In this document: positions 7,338-15,537 of the stretch, piece by piece
Numbering within the stretch: position 1 is the stretch's first letter
How the letters are laid out: the number at the start of each line of letters is the position of its first letter
Assembly (NCBI GenBank): GCA_017861215.1
Contig: JAGFXN010000001.1
Coordinates: 1 to 23,417, forward strand
DNA from: Deltaproteobacteria bacterium
GTDB lineage: Bacteria; Desulfobacterota; Desulfuromonadia; Geobacterales; DSM-12255
Length of the DNA: 23,417 nucleotides
Direction: 5' to 3'
Made by a program: the position numbers and the translations under genes
Notes under the pieces: model-generated
Database searches by the model: none
What the model was told of the DNA's origin: nothing
The model's input: only the letters and a program-made list of their open reading frames with translations

Positions 7338-9230
7338 ATGAAAAGAATCATTCCGTTCATCATGATGGCGGCTCTGACCAGCGGCTTTACCTGGGGCAGG
7401 AGCAGCGCCGATAAATGCGACGAGGCAAAACAGCTTGCCTACGGCATCACCTCTACTACCGGCAGGAGCATCCGCATCGAAACAGAAGCATCAATCCGCG
7501 AACTCTGTCCGGACGGGGCCGCAGGTTTTTTCATGAACGGGCTCGCCTACGAAGTTGCCGGCAACAGTGAACAGGCGCTGCTCGCTTACCGGGAAACCCT
7601 GAAACTGGATCCCGACTTCAGCCCTGCCAATGGCCGGATCGGGCTGATTTATCTGGCAAAAAACCGCGACGATGAAGCTGCCGTTGAACTCAGCAAAGCC
7701 TGCAGAGGCCACCAGGATCCACTCTACCACAAGGGACTTGCCCGGATTTTCACCACGAAAAAACTCTATGCCCTGGCTGTGTCCCACTATCAGGAGGCCA
7801 TCAGGAGCTTTCCTGCCGACGCAACCCTGTTCACCGGCATGGCCCAGGCATACAGTGAAGCAGGAGACCCGGTCAAAGCGGAAGAGTCATACCGCAGGGC
7901 GGTGGCATTAAGCCCCGGCGACAGGACTGCCCTTACCGGCCTTGCCGCCATCCATACGGCATCAGGTCAGTACGACAAGGCGATCGATACCCTGAAAAGA
8001 GCCGAAGCAGCCGCTCCGCTCGACAAGGAGATTCACCGCCTCAAGGCCGAGGTCTACCAGAAACAGGGAGACACGGCCAATGCAGAAGGCGAGTTTATGC
8101 TTGCCGGCATCCAGCCGCCGAAGGCGGCAACAGAACCCGGCATCGGCAATGCCTTTTTTGCGGCCGGAGAGTATTCCAAAGCTGCTGAAGCCTATAAAGC
8201 CGAAAGTCTGGCCAATCCTGACAATGCCGTCATCTGGCAAAAGCTTGGCAACTCATTGCGGGCAGCAGGGCGCAACGACGAGGCAATAGCTGCCTACCGG
8301 GAAGCGGTCAGACTCGCGCCCGACAATGCTGAAGTTCACAATAACCTGGGAAATCTGTACGAAAAGAAGGGGCTGCATGATGAAGCCGTGGTCGAGTATA
8401 AACAGACCCTGAAAGCAGGCGAAAATGTCGATGTGAGATACCGGCTCGCCAGTATCTATATGGAGCGCGGCAGTATCCAGCAGGCTATCGAGCAATACCG
8501 GATCCTGCTCAAGGCCGCCCCGGCCGACCAGGCGCTGCTGATGAAGCTCGCCAGGGCATATGTGGCGAGCGGCAGCACCAGGGATGCCGTGACCACCTGC
8601 AAGGAGGTAGTCCGCCTGAATCCCGACCACCTTGAGGCGCATCGCGAACTGGCTTCCCTCTACCGGAAAGGGAACCTGCTGGACGAGCTTGAAATGGAAT
8701 ACCGTGAGATTCTCCGTATCAGGAAAGACGACATGGAGACAAGAAATGCCCTCACCTCGATCTATGTGAAGAAGAAGAACTATGAGCAGCTGGTGGCGCT
8801 TCTGAAAGAGAATGTGGAAATGACGCCGCAGGATAGCAACCAGCATTACAAACTGGGACTTGTCTACGAATTTCAGAAGGATTACAGCAACGCCTCGGCA
8901 AGTTACCTGGAAGCGGTAAGACTGAAAGAGGATAACGCCAAGGCGCTCAATGCCCTGGGACGCATCAACATGAAAACCGGGCATATCAGTGAAGCGAAAG
9001 AGTACCTTGAAAAGGCAAAGGCAATCGATCCCACCATGGAGGAGACAGCCCTCCTGCTCAGCAACATCAGGGATGAACTGGCGCCGGTAACGACCAAGTA
9101 CAAGAAGAACAGCAAAGGCAAGAAGGGTAAAAAGAGCAAGAGCAAGAGTTCGAAGAAGAGCTCCAAAAAAAGCAGCGCCAAGAAAGTCAAAAAACCGGCG
9201 GCCAAAGCCGCCTCAGGAGCGGGGCAGTAA
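7338..9230 (+). CDS. exported TPR-repeat protein with a basic Lys/Ser-rich tail
   Basis: The protein has 630 residues. A signal peptide is likely (MKRIIPFIMMAALTSGF, cleavage near residue 24). From about residue 48 to 580 it is a near-continuous array of some 15 tetratricopeptide repeats; clear examples are NNLGNLYEKKGLHDEAVVEY and ALGRINMKTGHISEAKEYLE. TPR solenoids act as protein-binding scaffolds. The last 45 residues are very different: repeats of KKGKKSKSKSSKKSSKK type and then an Ala-rich end, resembling histone H1 tails. A GGGAG site lies 10 nt before the ATG. The gene is transcribed alone, divergent from hsp20, and overlaps mqnD tail to tail by 18 bp. The role is unknown; it may be an envelope scaffold whose tail binds anionic lipid, polysaccharide or nucleic acid. 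Confidence 0.85.
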   Translation: MKRIIPFIMMAALTSGFTWGRSSADKCDEAKQLAYGITSTTGRSIRIETEASIRELCPDGAAGFFMNGLAYEVAGNSEQALLAYRETLKLDPDFSPANGRIGLIYLAKNRDDEAAVELSKACRGHQDPLYHKGLARIFTTKKLYALAVSHYQEAIRSFPADATLFTGMAQAYSEAGDPVKAEESYRRAVALSPGDRTALTGLAAIHTASGQYDKAIDTLKRAEAAAPLDKEIHRLKAEVYQKQGDTANAEGEFMLAGIQPPKAATEPGIGNAFFAAGEYSKAAEAYKAESLANPDNAVIWQKLGNSLRAAGRNDEAIAAYREAVRLAPDNAEVHNNLGNLYEKKGLHDEAVVEYKQTLKAGENVDVRYRLASIYMERGSIQQAIEQYRILLKAAPADQALLMKLARAYVASGSTRDAVTTCKEVVRLNPDHLEAHRELASLYRKGNLLDELEMEYREILRIRKDDMETRNALTSIYVKKKNYEQLVALLKENVEMTPQDSNQHYKLGLVYEFQKDYSNASASYLEAVRLKEDNAKALNALGRINMKTGHISEAKEYLEKAKAIDPTMEETALLLSNIRDELAPVTTKYKKNSKGKKGKKSKSKSSKKSSKKSSAKKVKKPAAKAASGAGQ

Positions 9231-10037
9231 TCCTGCCGCCTCCCCCCTGGACAGCAGCAGGCTGACAGCCCGCATCCCGTCGTCGCCGAGATTCCGGGAA
9301 AAGTCGTTTACGTACAGGCTGATATGCGCCGCGCAGACCGCGTCGCTCATCTCCTGCGCATGGGCACGGATGTAAGCCCGGGCAGCAGCAGGGTTGGCAA
9401 AGGCATACTCTATGCTGCCGCGGAGAACGGCATCGACGGCGCTGATGACGCCCCCCCCCAGGGAAGTCCTGGCGACAATCCCCCCCAAAGGCAGCGGACA
9501 GCCCGTATCACACTCCCACCACTCGCCCAGATCAACCAGCTGCACCAGACCATAGTTCTTGAAGGTGAATCTGGACTCATGAATGATCACCCCGGCGGCA
9601 ACTTCTCCGGCGGCAACAGCAGGCATGATCCTCTCAAACGGCATATAGACGAGGTTGTCAAGTCCGGGGGCGAACAGCCGCAACAGGAGAGCAGCCGTGG
9701 TGTACCGACCCGGCAGGGCTATCGGCAGACCGCGCAGCTCTGCCACGTTCAGCGTGCGTCCGGCCACCAGCAGCGGACCGCAGCCCCTCCCCAGGGCCGC
9801 ACCGGCAGAGAGGAGCGTATACTCGCTCCGGATATGCCCGTAGAGATGAAAAGAAACTTTCGTCACATCAAGTTCTGCGGCAAGTGCCAGCCGGTTAAGG
9901 CTTTCCACGTCAAGCAGCCGCTCGCGGAAGGAAAGCCCGGGGGCACTGACCATGCCCTGCACCAGCGCATGAAAGATAAAGGTATCATTGGGACAGGGTG
10001 AGAACCCCAGAGACAGCTGCCTGGTGCCGGTTGTCAA
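9213..10037 (-). CDS. mqnD: MqnD, 1,4-dihydroxy-6-naphthoate synthase (futalosine pathway)
   Basis: MqnD converts cyclic dehypoxanthine futalosine to 1,4-dihydroxy-6-naphthoate in menaquinone synthesis. The 274-residue protein has the MqnA/MqnD periplasmic-binding-like fold. Diagnostic motifs are LGFSPCPNDTFIFHALV at the N-terminus, LDVTKVSFHLYGH, GVIIHESRFTF with its conserved His, and LVDLGEWWE. The start is TTG 10037, inside a TTGA overlap with the mqnB stop; GAGGAGG lies 5 nt upstream, so coupling to mqnB is likely. The 3' end overlaps the convergent TPR gene (9213-9230) with no terminator between them. Other pathway genes (mqnA, mqnC, mqnE) are not in the window. Confidence 0.94.
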   Translation of the reverse strand: MTTGTRQLSLGFSPCPNDTFIFHALVQGMVSAPGLSFRERLLDVESLNRLALAAELDVTKVSFHLYGHIRSEYTLLSAGAALGRGCGPLLVAGRTLNVAELRGLPIALPGRYTTAALLLRLFAPGLDNLVYMPFERIMPAVAAGEVAAGVIIHESRFTFKNYGLVQLVDLGEWWECDTGCPLPLGGIVARTSLGGGVISAVDAVLRGSIEYAFANPAAARAYIRAHAQEMSDAVCAAHISLYVNDFSRNLGDDGMRAVSLLLSRGEAAGLLPRS

Positions 10038-10786
10038 AAAAGCCTCCTCTCCAGACAGCGGAACAGAAAACGCTGCGCCATCTCGACCGAGCGGGGGATA
10101 TCCCAGCGGGAGAGATCACGATCCTCCACCATATTGCTGATGCCGCGCACCTCGAGAAAGGGGGTGTCGTACAGCAGCGCCACATGGGCAACGGCAGCAC
10201 CTTCCATATTTTCGCAGATGCCGCCGAAGCGGCGGTAGAGCTCGGAGCCGCGACTGGACGTGCCGCTGCAGGTAGATACGGTGATAAATTTCCCCCGCTT
10301 TACCGGCAGGCCGAGTGAAAAGGCGAAATGAAAAACCTTCTCCGACGCCAGCATGGAAAGCGGAAATTCGTTACTGTACCTGTTGCCGTTCCGTTCCACG
10401 GAAGGGATGCCGATTATCTCCAGCGTGTGCCAGCCATCAACCGTCAGCACCCCTTCATCGCCATAGATCTCGGCAGTGGCGACCGCCAGGTCGCCGACCG
10501 ACAGGCCGCTGCCCCAATAGGCACCCCCGCAGCCGGTGTTTACCAGCAGTTTCGGCCGGAATCGCTCCGTCAGCAACGTAGCGGTTACTGCCGCATTCAC
10601 CTTGCCGATGCCGGTTGCAGCGAGATAGACAGTCCCTGACGGCGACTCCCCCTTCCAAACCGGGCGCAGCCCGGCACCCTCCAGCCGCACGGCATTCAGT
10701 TCCCTGACCAGCAGAGAGAGTTCATTGTCCACCGCAGCAGTGACAACAATACAGCCGCTTGGCTCATGGACCGTCTTTGCAGGCAT
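10034..10786 (-). CDS. mqnB: MqnB, futalosine hydrolase
   Basis: MqnB removes hypoxanthine from futalosine, yielding dehypoxanthine futalosine for menaquinone synthesis. The 250-residue protein belongs to the nucleoside phosphorylase/MTA-SAH nucleosidase fold. It shows LLVNTGCGGAYWGSGLSVGD, the substrate motif ENMEGAAVAHVALLYDTPF and the late catalytic region EVRGISNMVEDRDLSRWDI. The adjacent mqnD supports futalosine over other nucleosides as substrate. The start is ATG 10786, preceded by GGAAGGGA about 4 nt away; the longer frame to 10909 has no good site. It is the first gene of mqnB-mqnD. No convincing promoter was found in the 200 bp upstream. Confidence 0.92.
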   Translation of the reverse strand: MPAKTVHEPSGCIVVTAAVDNELSLLVRELNAVRLEGAGLRPVWKGESPSGTVYLAATGIGKVNAAVTATLLTERFRPKLLVNTGCGGAYWGSGLSVGDLAVATAEIYGDEGVLTVDGWHTLEIIGIPSVERNGNRYSNEFPLSMLASEKVFHFAFSLGLPVKRGKFITVSTCSGTSSRGSELYRRFGGICENMEGAAVAHVALLYDTPFLEVRGISNMVEDRDLSRWDIPRSVEMAQRFLFRCLERRLF

Positions 10787-11386
10787 GGCGTCCCTTCCTT
10801 TGTGCACGTGCCCCCCAACTTCAAGGAGGGGTGAGAGTGGTAATGAAAAATCGGAGCAAGTGTAGCGGCAACAGCCGAAAACCGCAACCGCAGATACAGG
10901 GGACACCACAGCAGGCTGTTTTGCAGCGGGGCAACAGGCTGCCTGCCGGTAGTCCCGGAAAATACGGGCCTGCCGCGGTCAGCAGAGCGGGATATTGGCA
11001 AAAAAAATCATGAAAAAAACTGTTGCGTCTGTAAAAACATAATTTATAATTCTTTCGTATCCGCGCTACATACGGGAAATATGCCACTTTATGCAGATAT
11101 TTTCTTGACTTTAATATACAGTTGCTATAATTAAAACATCTAATAAATTTATTCACTTAATTAGAATTATCCATTGCAGCATTGTAATCATGTAACGTGC
11201 TGTTATTACACTATAAATTCTGGCGGGGCGGTTCCCCGTCGAAAAAAGTCAATCGACACAAGCAGTGATGATTGTCCAAGATCAATGACAGGAGGTGAAA
11301 ATTTCCGAGATAAATTTAATTGCTGCAAAATGTTTTTTACCACCGCAGTTAACTTGCAGAACTACCATCAACAAAAGGGGGAATCT
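10787..11386. other. 600 bp intergenic region, AT-rich on its right side
   Basis: This separates divergent mqnB and the large lipoprotein gene. The left part (to about 10985) has ordinary GC content and a small CCCG/CGGG hairpin at 10956-10969. From about 10993 base composition shifts sharply to AT, with A-runs at 10999-11007 and 11013-11019 and a very AT-rich block at 11040-11215. The promoter at 11105-11131 gives a leader of about 250 nt. That leader holds a TGTAAT/ATTACA inverted pair (11183-11188, 11205-11210), a CGGGG-CGGTT-CCCCG hairpin (11224-11238) and an orphan AGGAGGTG at 11290-11297 with no good start codon after it. No known riboswitch consensus was recognised. Confidence 0.6.
11105..11131 (+). 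promoter_or_regulatory. candidate promoter for the large lipoprotein gene
   Basis: TTGACT (11105-11110) and a perfect -10 TATAAT (11126-11131) are separated by 15 nt, two short of ideal. The surrounding AT-rich DNA upstream could act as an UP element. Transcription would start near 11138. Confidence 0.5.
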
Positions 11387-13708
11387 ATGTTCAAGAAACT
11401 AAAAACGTATCTCATCGTAGCAGCAGGTTTAATGGCCTTTGCTATGGCTGGATGCAGTGGTGACGACGGCGACAGCAGCGTTACCAACCCGACTGCAGAC
11501 AAGCTCTACCCTACCGGCACCATTCAGGGTAAACTGATTGATGCCTGCACCCAGATGCCGATTAGAAATGCAGCCATCGACATCGGCGTTCAAAAGGTAT
11601 ATACGAACGAAGACGGCCATTATGTATTCTACAAAGTGCCGGCAACGCAACAGGCTGATGGTAAATTCCACGGCGAGTACAGCGTTACCATTGACATGCG
11701 CAAAGCGACTGACCCCAATGGCAACCAGTTGGCAGGCAAATACCCGGACTTCGCCTATGATGAAGTCAAGTGCACATTCACCACCCTCGCCGGTTCCGGC
11801 AATACGGAATCTGGCGATGTCACCGTGAGCGGCAACAACCCGGCCGTGCCGGTTTTAGGCGTTGCCGAAGGCAGCCAGGACTTTACCGTTGGCGCCCTGA
11901 ACGCCATCATCAGGGGTAAAGTGTCAGGTACTACCGCCAGCCCCGCTGCCGGTAAATACGTTGCTCTCTACGCAACCCGTCTTCACTATGGTGATGACGC
12001 CGGCGAAACCAATTCCGCTACCGGCGCTGACGACAACCTCGTGAAGACCACCATCGTCGCCGCGGACGGCACCTATACCTTCACCGGCGTCGAAGCCCAG
12101 CGTTATTTCAAAATCAAGGTCACCGATACCGATCCGACCAGTGCTACTGCTGCAGAGCCGAGCAAGAAACTGTATACCTCTGCCTGCACCGAGTGCGGTG
12201 GCGTAGTAAAGTGGGCTGATGAAGTTGAGTGGTCTGCACCGGCAGAGCAGTGCATATCCGTTAACCGTATCCACCATGCCGACTACCAGGTTGCCGCAGC
12301 CGGCACCGATACCTTCAACGTCGTCTTCACCTTCGTCTATCCGGTTGCCGCTTCAAACAACCTGAACGGCATTCCTGTTACCACCGGTGCTGCTGACGTA
12401 GCAGCCGCCAACCTGGCCCTGACCAGCGCCGGCAACCCGCACAGCCTCTACGCCAAGGTAAAAGCCCAGTTCGAAGGCTACAAGGGCACCACCGTGCCGC
12501 ACAGCCTCTCCTGGAACAGCACCTTCACCCAGCTGACCGTCAGCATCCCGAACATCGCTGCTGCTGCCATCTACAAGGTAGACATTACCGATGCTCTTGA
12601 AGACGGCCTCTTCGGCTCCATCGACTGCGGCGACGGCTATGTCGAGTTCTACACCTTCGGCGCCGGTACCGCTGTCCAGCCGAAACTGACCGCCATCAAC
12701 CAGCCGTACGACTACGATTCAGACATCCAGCTGAGCTGGACCCCGACAGCCAATGCCAAGGCCTACAACATCTACTGCCAGGCTGTCGAGAACTGGGGCA
12801 CCACCACCGAGGCCATGGCCTGGACCAAGCTGAACAAGTTCCCGTGGCTCCTCTCCGTCTACAACTTCTCCCATGACGGCTTCGAAACCGAGTGGGGTTC
12901 ACCGTTCCTCCATCTCCAGACCGATAACTTCATCGAAAACTGGAAAATCGCACTGTCCTACGACTGCAAAGTCCGCGGCGTCAACGCCGATGGCACTGAA
13001 AACAGTGTTGACACCACCGACAACGTTGTTACCGGCCTGAAAGATACCGTTAAGCCGCAGATCGCTTTCGGTACCAACCTCATCACGGCAGTTGCTGACA
13101 AGCAAGACTACTTCGCGGTAACCTTCAACGAGCCGATGCAGAAGGACGTTGCCGAGAACCCGGCCAGCTACACCTTCGATCCTACCGGCTGGACCGTTAT
13201 CCCGGTCATCAAGTCCATCATCTACGATGTACCGAACAGAACTGCCTACATCACGATGACCGCTCCTTTTGACCCGGCCAATGTTGTCAAGGCTGAAATT
13301 ACCGTTGGCGCAAACCAGATCCCAGAGACAGGGCTTACTGGTGACAGCGTAGCAGTAACACCGTCCGCCACTGCGGTCTGCGTTTCTGCTGGCGTCAACA
13401 CCACGCTGGATACCGTTCCTGCTGGTGACGATGTTATAAGCACCACCAACATCCTCACTGGTCCGGACGGCCTCTGCAACACCACTATTGCTGGCGATGA
13501 CGTTCAGGCAATTCCGGTCGGCGGCGCTGCTGCCGGTTCGGTTATCGTCAGAGACGGTGCTGACCTGAGCTTCCAGACAGCTGGTGGTGATGATGTAGTG
13601 GTACGCTACAACATGATCACGATTGCCGTGCCTGACGTTGCCGGCAATGCACTGGATGCAACTTCCGATCAGATCTACACCAACAGAAACAGCCCCCGCA
13701 CCCACTAA
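11387..13708 (+). CDS. large multi-domain surface lipoprotein with Ig-like domains
   Basis: The 773-residue protein starts with a lipoprotein signal (FAMAGC, acylated Cys23). Ser at +2 suggests outer-membrane sorting. About residues 42-110 resemble a carboxypeptidase-regulatory beta sandwich (TIQGKLIDA ... TNEDGHYVFYKVPA). A second such unit follows at about 165-250 (IIRGKVSGT ... AADGTYTFTGV). Ig/fibronectin-like regions follow, and near residue 570 a bacterial Ig-like module (DYFAVTFNEPM) ends in VPDVAGNALD. That last module is interrupted by an insert with three GDDV repeats. There are about ten cysteines, including one CxxC (CTEC), but no CxxCH haem motif. The start is ATG 11387 with AAGGGGG before it; the frame is open back to 11174 but lies in the AT-rich leader. 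No enzyme motif was seen; a structural, adhesive or ligand-binding surface role is inferred. Confidence 0.8.
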   Translation: MFKKLKTYLIVAAGLMAFAMAGCSGDDGDSSVTNPTADKLYPTGTIQGKLIDACTQMPIRNAAIDIGVQKVYTNEDGHYVFYKVPATQQADGKFHGEYSVTIDMRKATDPNGNQLAGKYPDFAYDEVKCTFTTLAGSGNTESGDVTVSGNNPAVPVLGVAEGSQDFTVGALNAIIRGKVSGTTASPAAGKYVALYATRLHYGDDAGETNSATGADDNLVKTTIVAADGTYTFTGVEAQRYFKIKVTDTDPTSATAAEPSKKLYTSACTECGGVVKWADEVEWSAPAEQCISVNRIHHADYQVAAAGTDTFNVVFTFVYPVAASNNLNGIPVTTGAADVAAANLALTSAGNPHSLYAKVKAQFEGYKGTTVPHSLSWNSTFTQLTVSIPNIAAAAIYKVDITDALEDGLFGSIDCGDGYVEFYTFGAGTAVQPKLTAINQPYDYDSDIQLSWTPTANAKAYNIYCQAVENWGTTTEAMAWTKLNKFPWLLSVYNFSHDGFETEWGSPFLHLQTDNFIENWKIALSYDCKVRGVNADGTENSVDTTDNVVTGLKDTVKPQIAFGTNLITAVADKQDYFAVTFNEPMQKDVAENPASYTFDPTGWTVIPVIKSIIYDVPNRTAYITMTAPFDPANVVKAEITVGANQIPETGLTGDSVAVTPSATAVCVSAGVNTTLDTVPAGDDVISTTNILTGPDGLCNTTIAGDDVQAIPVGGAAAGSVIVRDGADLSFQTAGGDDVVVRYNMITIAVPDVAGNALDATSDQIYTNRNSPRTH
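13391..13597 (+). repeat. three-unit GDDV protein repeat
   Basis: Within the large lipoprotein three segments align: GVNTTLDTVPAGDDV (residues 669-683), GPDGLCNTTIAGDDV (692-706) and GADLSFQTAGGDDV (724-737). The shared pattern is G-x-[ND]-x3-[DNQ]-T-x2-[AG]-GDDV, with one residue missing in the third. Acidic Asp-rich loops of this type could bind calcium, by analogy with other Asp/Gly repeats; that is inference. Confidence 0.7.
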
Positions 13709-13735
13709 ACCGCGGGCGCAGCAAGCAGCATGAAA

Positions 13736-13771
13736 AAGCCGGGGAGAGCAATCTCCCCGGCTTCTTTTTTT
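13736..13771 (+). terminator. rho-independent terminator of the large lipoprotein gene
   Basis: A perfect 12-bp stem, AAGCCGGGGAGA / TCTCCCCGGCTT, with a GCAA tetraloop is followed by CTTTTTTT. It starts 27 nt after the stop codon. The stem's A-rich left flank means it could work partly in reverse, but no minus-strand gene ends here. Confidence 0.95.
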
Positions 13772-13928
13772 GTACCGGTTTTTTACCAGACTCTCATCCT
13801 TTTTTGCTTGCCTTGCCGCCCGAAAATCGGCAGACTAGCCGCCGGTTGCTGCTGTTCCGGCGACACTTCCGGCAAGCCCTGACTAAAGAGCGGAACGAAC
13901 AAATACAGCCCAAAAAAGGAACCAACTC

Positions 13929-14228
13929 ATGCTCCAGCTGCGCCTCTTCCTCCTTGCCCTGGCCACCCTCGCCCTTGCCGCCTGCTCCAGCCCCGACCCG
14001 GGCCCGCTGACCGGCACCTGGCAGTCAAACATCGGCACGACCATCGAATTCCGCAAGGGAGAAACCGTCGCCGACGGCGCCACCCGCAAGGCCTCATTCA
14101 AGGTAAGCGGCAACACGGTCACGGTAACCCATACGGCCGGCGCCACCAAGGGGAACTCGGTAACCTACACCCTGGTCGATGCCGACAACGCCACCTCCCC
14201 CAACCTGACCATCAAGCGGCTGAAGTGA
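13929..14228 (+). CDS. small orphan lipoprotein
   Basis: The protein has 99 residues. The signal peptide ends in a clear lipobox, LAAC, with acylated Cys19 and Ser at +2, suggesting the outer membrane. The mature part is about 80 residues: GPLTGTWQSN, a Lys/Glu segment and regular beta-strand patterns (ASFKVSGNTVTVTHT, SVTYTLVDAD). This resembles the small lipocalin-like META or DUF-type folds in which GTW starts the barrel, but no family can be named with confidence. AGGA lies 8 nt before the ATG. It follows the terminator, so it needs its own promoter, which was not identified in 13772-13928. The C11 peptidase gene begins 38 bp later on the same strand and is probably co-transcribed. Confidence 0.75.
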   Translation: MLQLRLFLLALATLALAACSSPDPGPLTGTWQSNIGTTIEFRKGETVADGATRKASFKVSGNTVTVTHTAGATKGNSVTYTLVDADNATSPNLTIKRLK

Positions 14229-14266
14229 TCGGCACGTCCCTCGGCACACCAGCAGGAGCGGTCAAG

Positions 14267-15532
14267 GTGATCGCCGGCCACAGCATGAAACTGCTGCGCC
14301 GGCCGCTGCTCCTGCTGACACTGCTGCTCCTTGCCGGCTGCGGCGGTGGCGGGGGCGGCTCTGCCGCGCCGCCGGCCAAGAGCTGGACCATCCTCGTCTA
14401 CATGGATGGCGACAACAACCTTTCCGCCGGCGCCGCTGCCAATTTTGCCCAGATACGGGCTGCTGCGGCCTCGCCGCACGTCAGGGTCGTGGTGCAGCTG
14501 GCCACACTGGGCGAGACCACCAGGCGCTACCTGGTTGAAAACGGGCAGACCAGCCAGCTCGCTGACCTGGGCCGGGTGGATATGGCCGCCGAGGAGACCA
14601 TCACTGGTTTCCTCTCCTGGGCAAAAGACGCCTACCCTGCCGACCGGACGGTATTGATTCTCTGGGACCACGGCGACGGCTGGGATCAATCTCTCCAGGG
14701 TGACAGTGCCGCAAAGCCGGCAGCAGCCAAGACCGTCCATGCCATGTTCACCCACCCGGGAAGCAACACGGTGGTGCTGCCCAATCACCGCATCCGGCAG
14801 GCCATTGCCGCTGCCGGGATCAAGCTCGATGTGCTCGGCTTTGACGGCTGCAACATGTCCACGATCGAAGCATTGTATGAATTTCGGGCTCTGGCAGGGG
14901 TATTGATTGCCTCGGAAGAGTTGATCAGTGATGCGGGCTGGACCTACCAGCAGCTTCTTTCCGGCCTGGCGGCCGCGCCGGGGATGACTGCCGAGGAATT
15001 CGGCAGGCTGGCGGTGACCACCTACCGGAACTATTACGATTTGCTGCCGGCGCCGCAACGCTTCGCCACCCTGGCAGCCTTGCGGAGCAGCGGACTGGCT
15101 GCAGTTGTCGCCGAGACGGACCGCATTGCCGGGCTGCTGCTTGACCGGCTCGCCGACCCGCTGACCAGGGAGGCGACGGTGAGCCTCATTCAGAAGGCCC
15201 GGGCGGAGGCGCAGATTATCGACCCCTTTTCGTCCGGCTTCGTCTACGTTGACATGCTCGACCTGGTGCAAAGGTTCGGGCTAGCCACCACCCTGCCCGG
15301 GCTGCAGGCGGCGGCTACCATCGCCGAATATCACGGCTCCGCCCGACCCGATGCCCACGGCATCTCGATAGTTTTTTTTGATCTGCCGGATGCCATTACC
15401 TATAATGTCTACAACCCAAATTACACTGATTACGATCCGCTGACCCTGACCGGCAACAACGGCGCATTCATCAACAGCTACCGCTGGGATGAACTGCTTC
15501 ATGGCTACTATGCCGCTGCCGGTCTCTTGTAG
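14267..15532 (+). CDS. clostripain-family (C11) cysteine peptidase lipoprotein
   Basis: The 421-residue protein has a lipoprotein signal ending LLAGC (Cys25) and a Gly-rich linker. The C11 fold opens with WTILVYMDGDNNL. The probable catalytic pair is His135 in ILWDHGDGW and Cys195 in LGFDGCNMSTIEALYE, followed by the family's IASEELISDAGWTYQQLL. Clostripain-type enzymes cut after Arg or Lys and are often self-processed; specificity here is not visible. The best start is GTG 14267, with AGGAG 8 nt upstream. Alternatives are GTG 14225, which overlaps the previous stop as GTGA, and ATG 14285. The acidic +2 rule does not apply (Gly at +2), so outer-membrane placement is likely. The gene converges on the DUF1573 gene with a 5 bp gap. 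Confidence 0.85.
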   Translation: MIAGHSMKLLRRPLLLLTLLLLAGCGGGGGGSAAPPAKSWTILVYMDGDNNLSAGAAANFAQIRAAAASPHVRVVVQLATLGETTRRYLVENGQTSQLADLGRVDMAAEETITGFLSWAKDAYPADRTVLILWDHGDGWDQSLQGDSAAKPAAAKTVHAMFTHPGSNTVVLPNHRIRQAIAAAGIKLDVLGFDGCNMSTIEALYEFRALAGVLIASEELISDAGWTYQQLLSGLAAAPGMTAEEFGRLAVTTYRNYYDLLPAPQRFATLAALRSSGLAAVVAETDRIAGLLLDRLADPLTREATVSLIQKARAEAQIIDPFSSGFVYVDMLDLVQRFGLATTLPGLQAAATIAEYHGSARPDAHGISIVFFDLPDAITYNVYNPNYTDYDPLTLTGNNGAFINSYRWDELLHGYYAAAGLL

Positions 15533-15537
15533 CAGGC

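Noticed and set aside
10837..11013. Plus-strand ORF of 58 codons after AAGGAGGGG, starting GTG 10837
   Set aside because: The Shine-Dalgarno match is good, but the peptide shows no family features, is Gln/Pro/Arg-rich and runs into the AT-rich block. Kept out for lack of other support.
11174..11386. N-terminal extension of the large lipoprotein
   Set aside because: The extra 71 residues would precede a lipoprotein signal peptide, which must be N-terminal, and ATG 11387 has its own AAGGGGG.
12899..13705. Long minus-strand ORF (268 codons) antisense to the large lipoprotein gene
   Set aside because: The plus frame has a signal peptide, recognisable domains and a terminator; the minus frame is a mirror of its codon bias.
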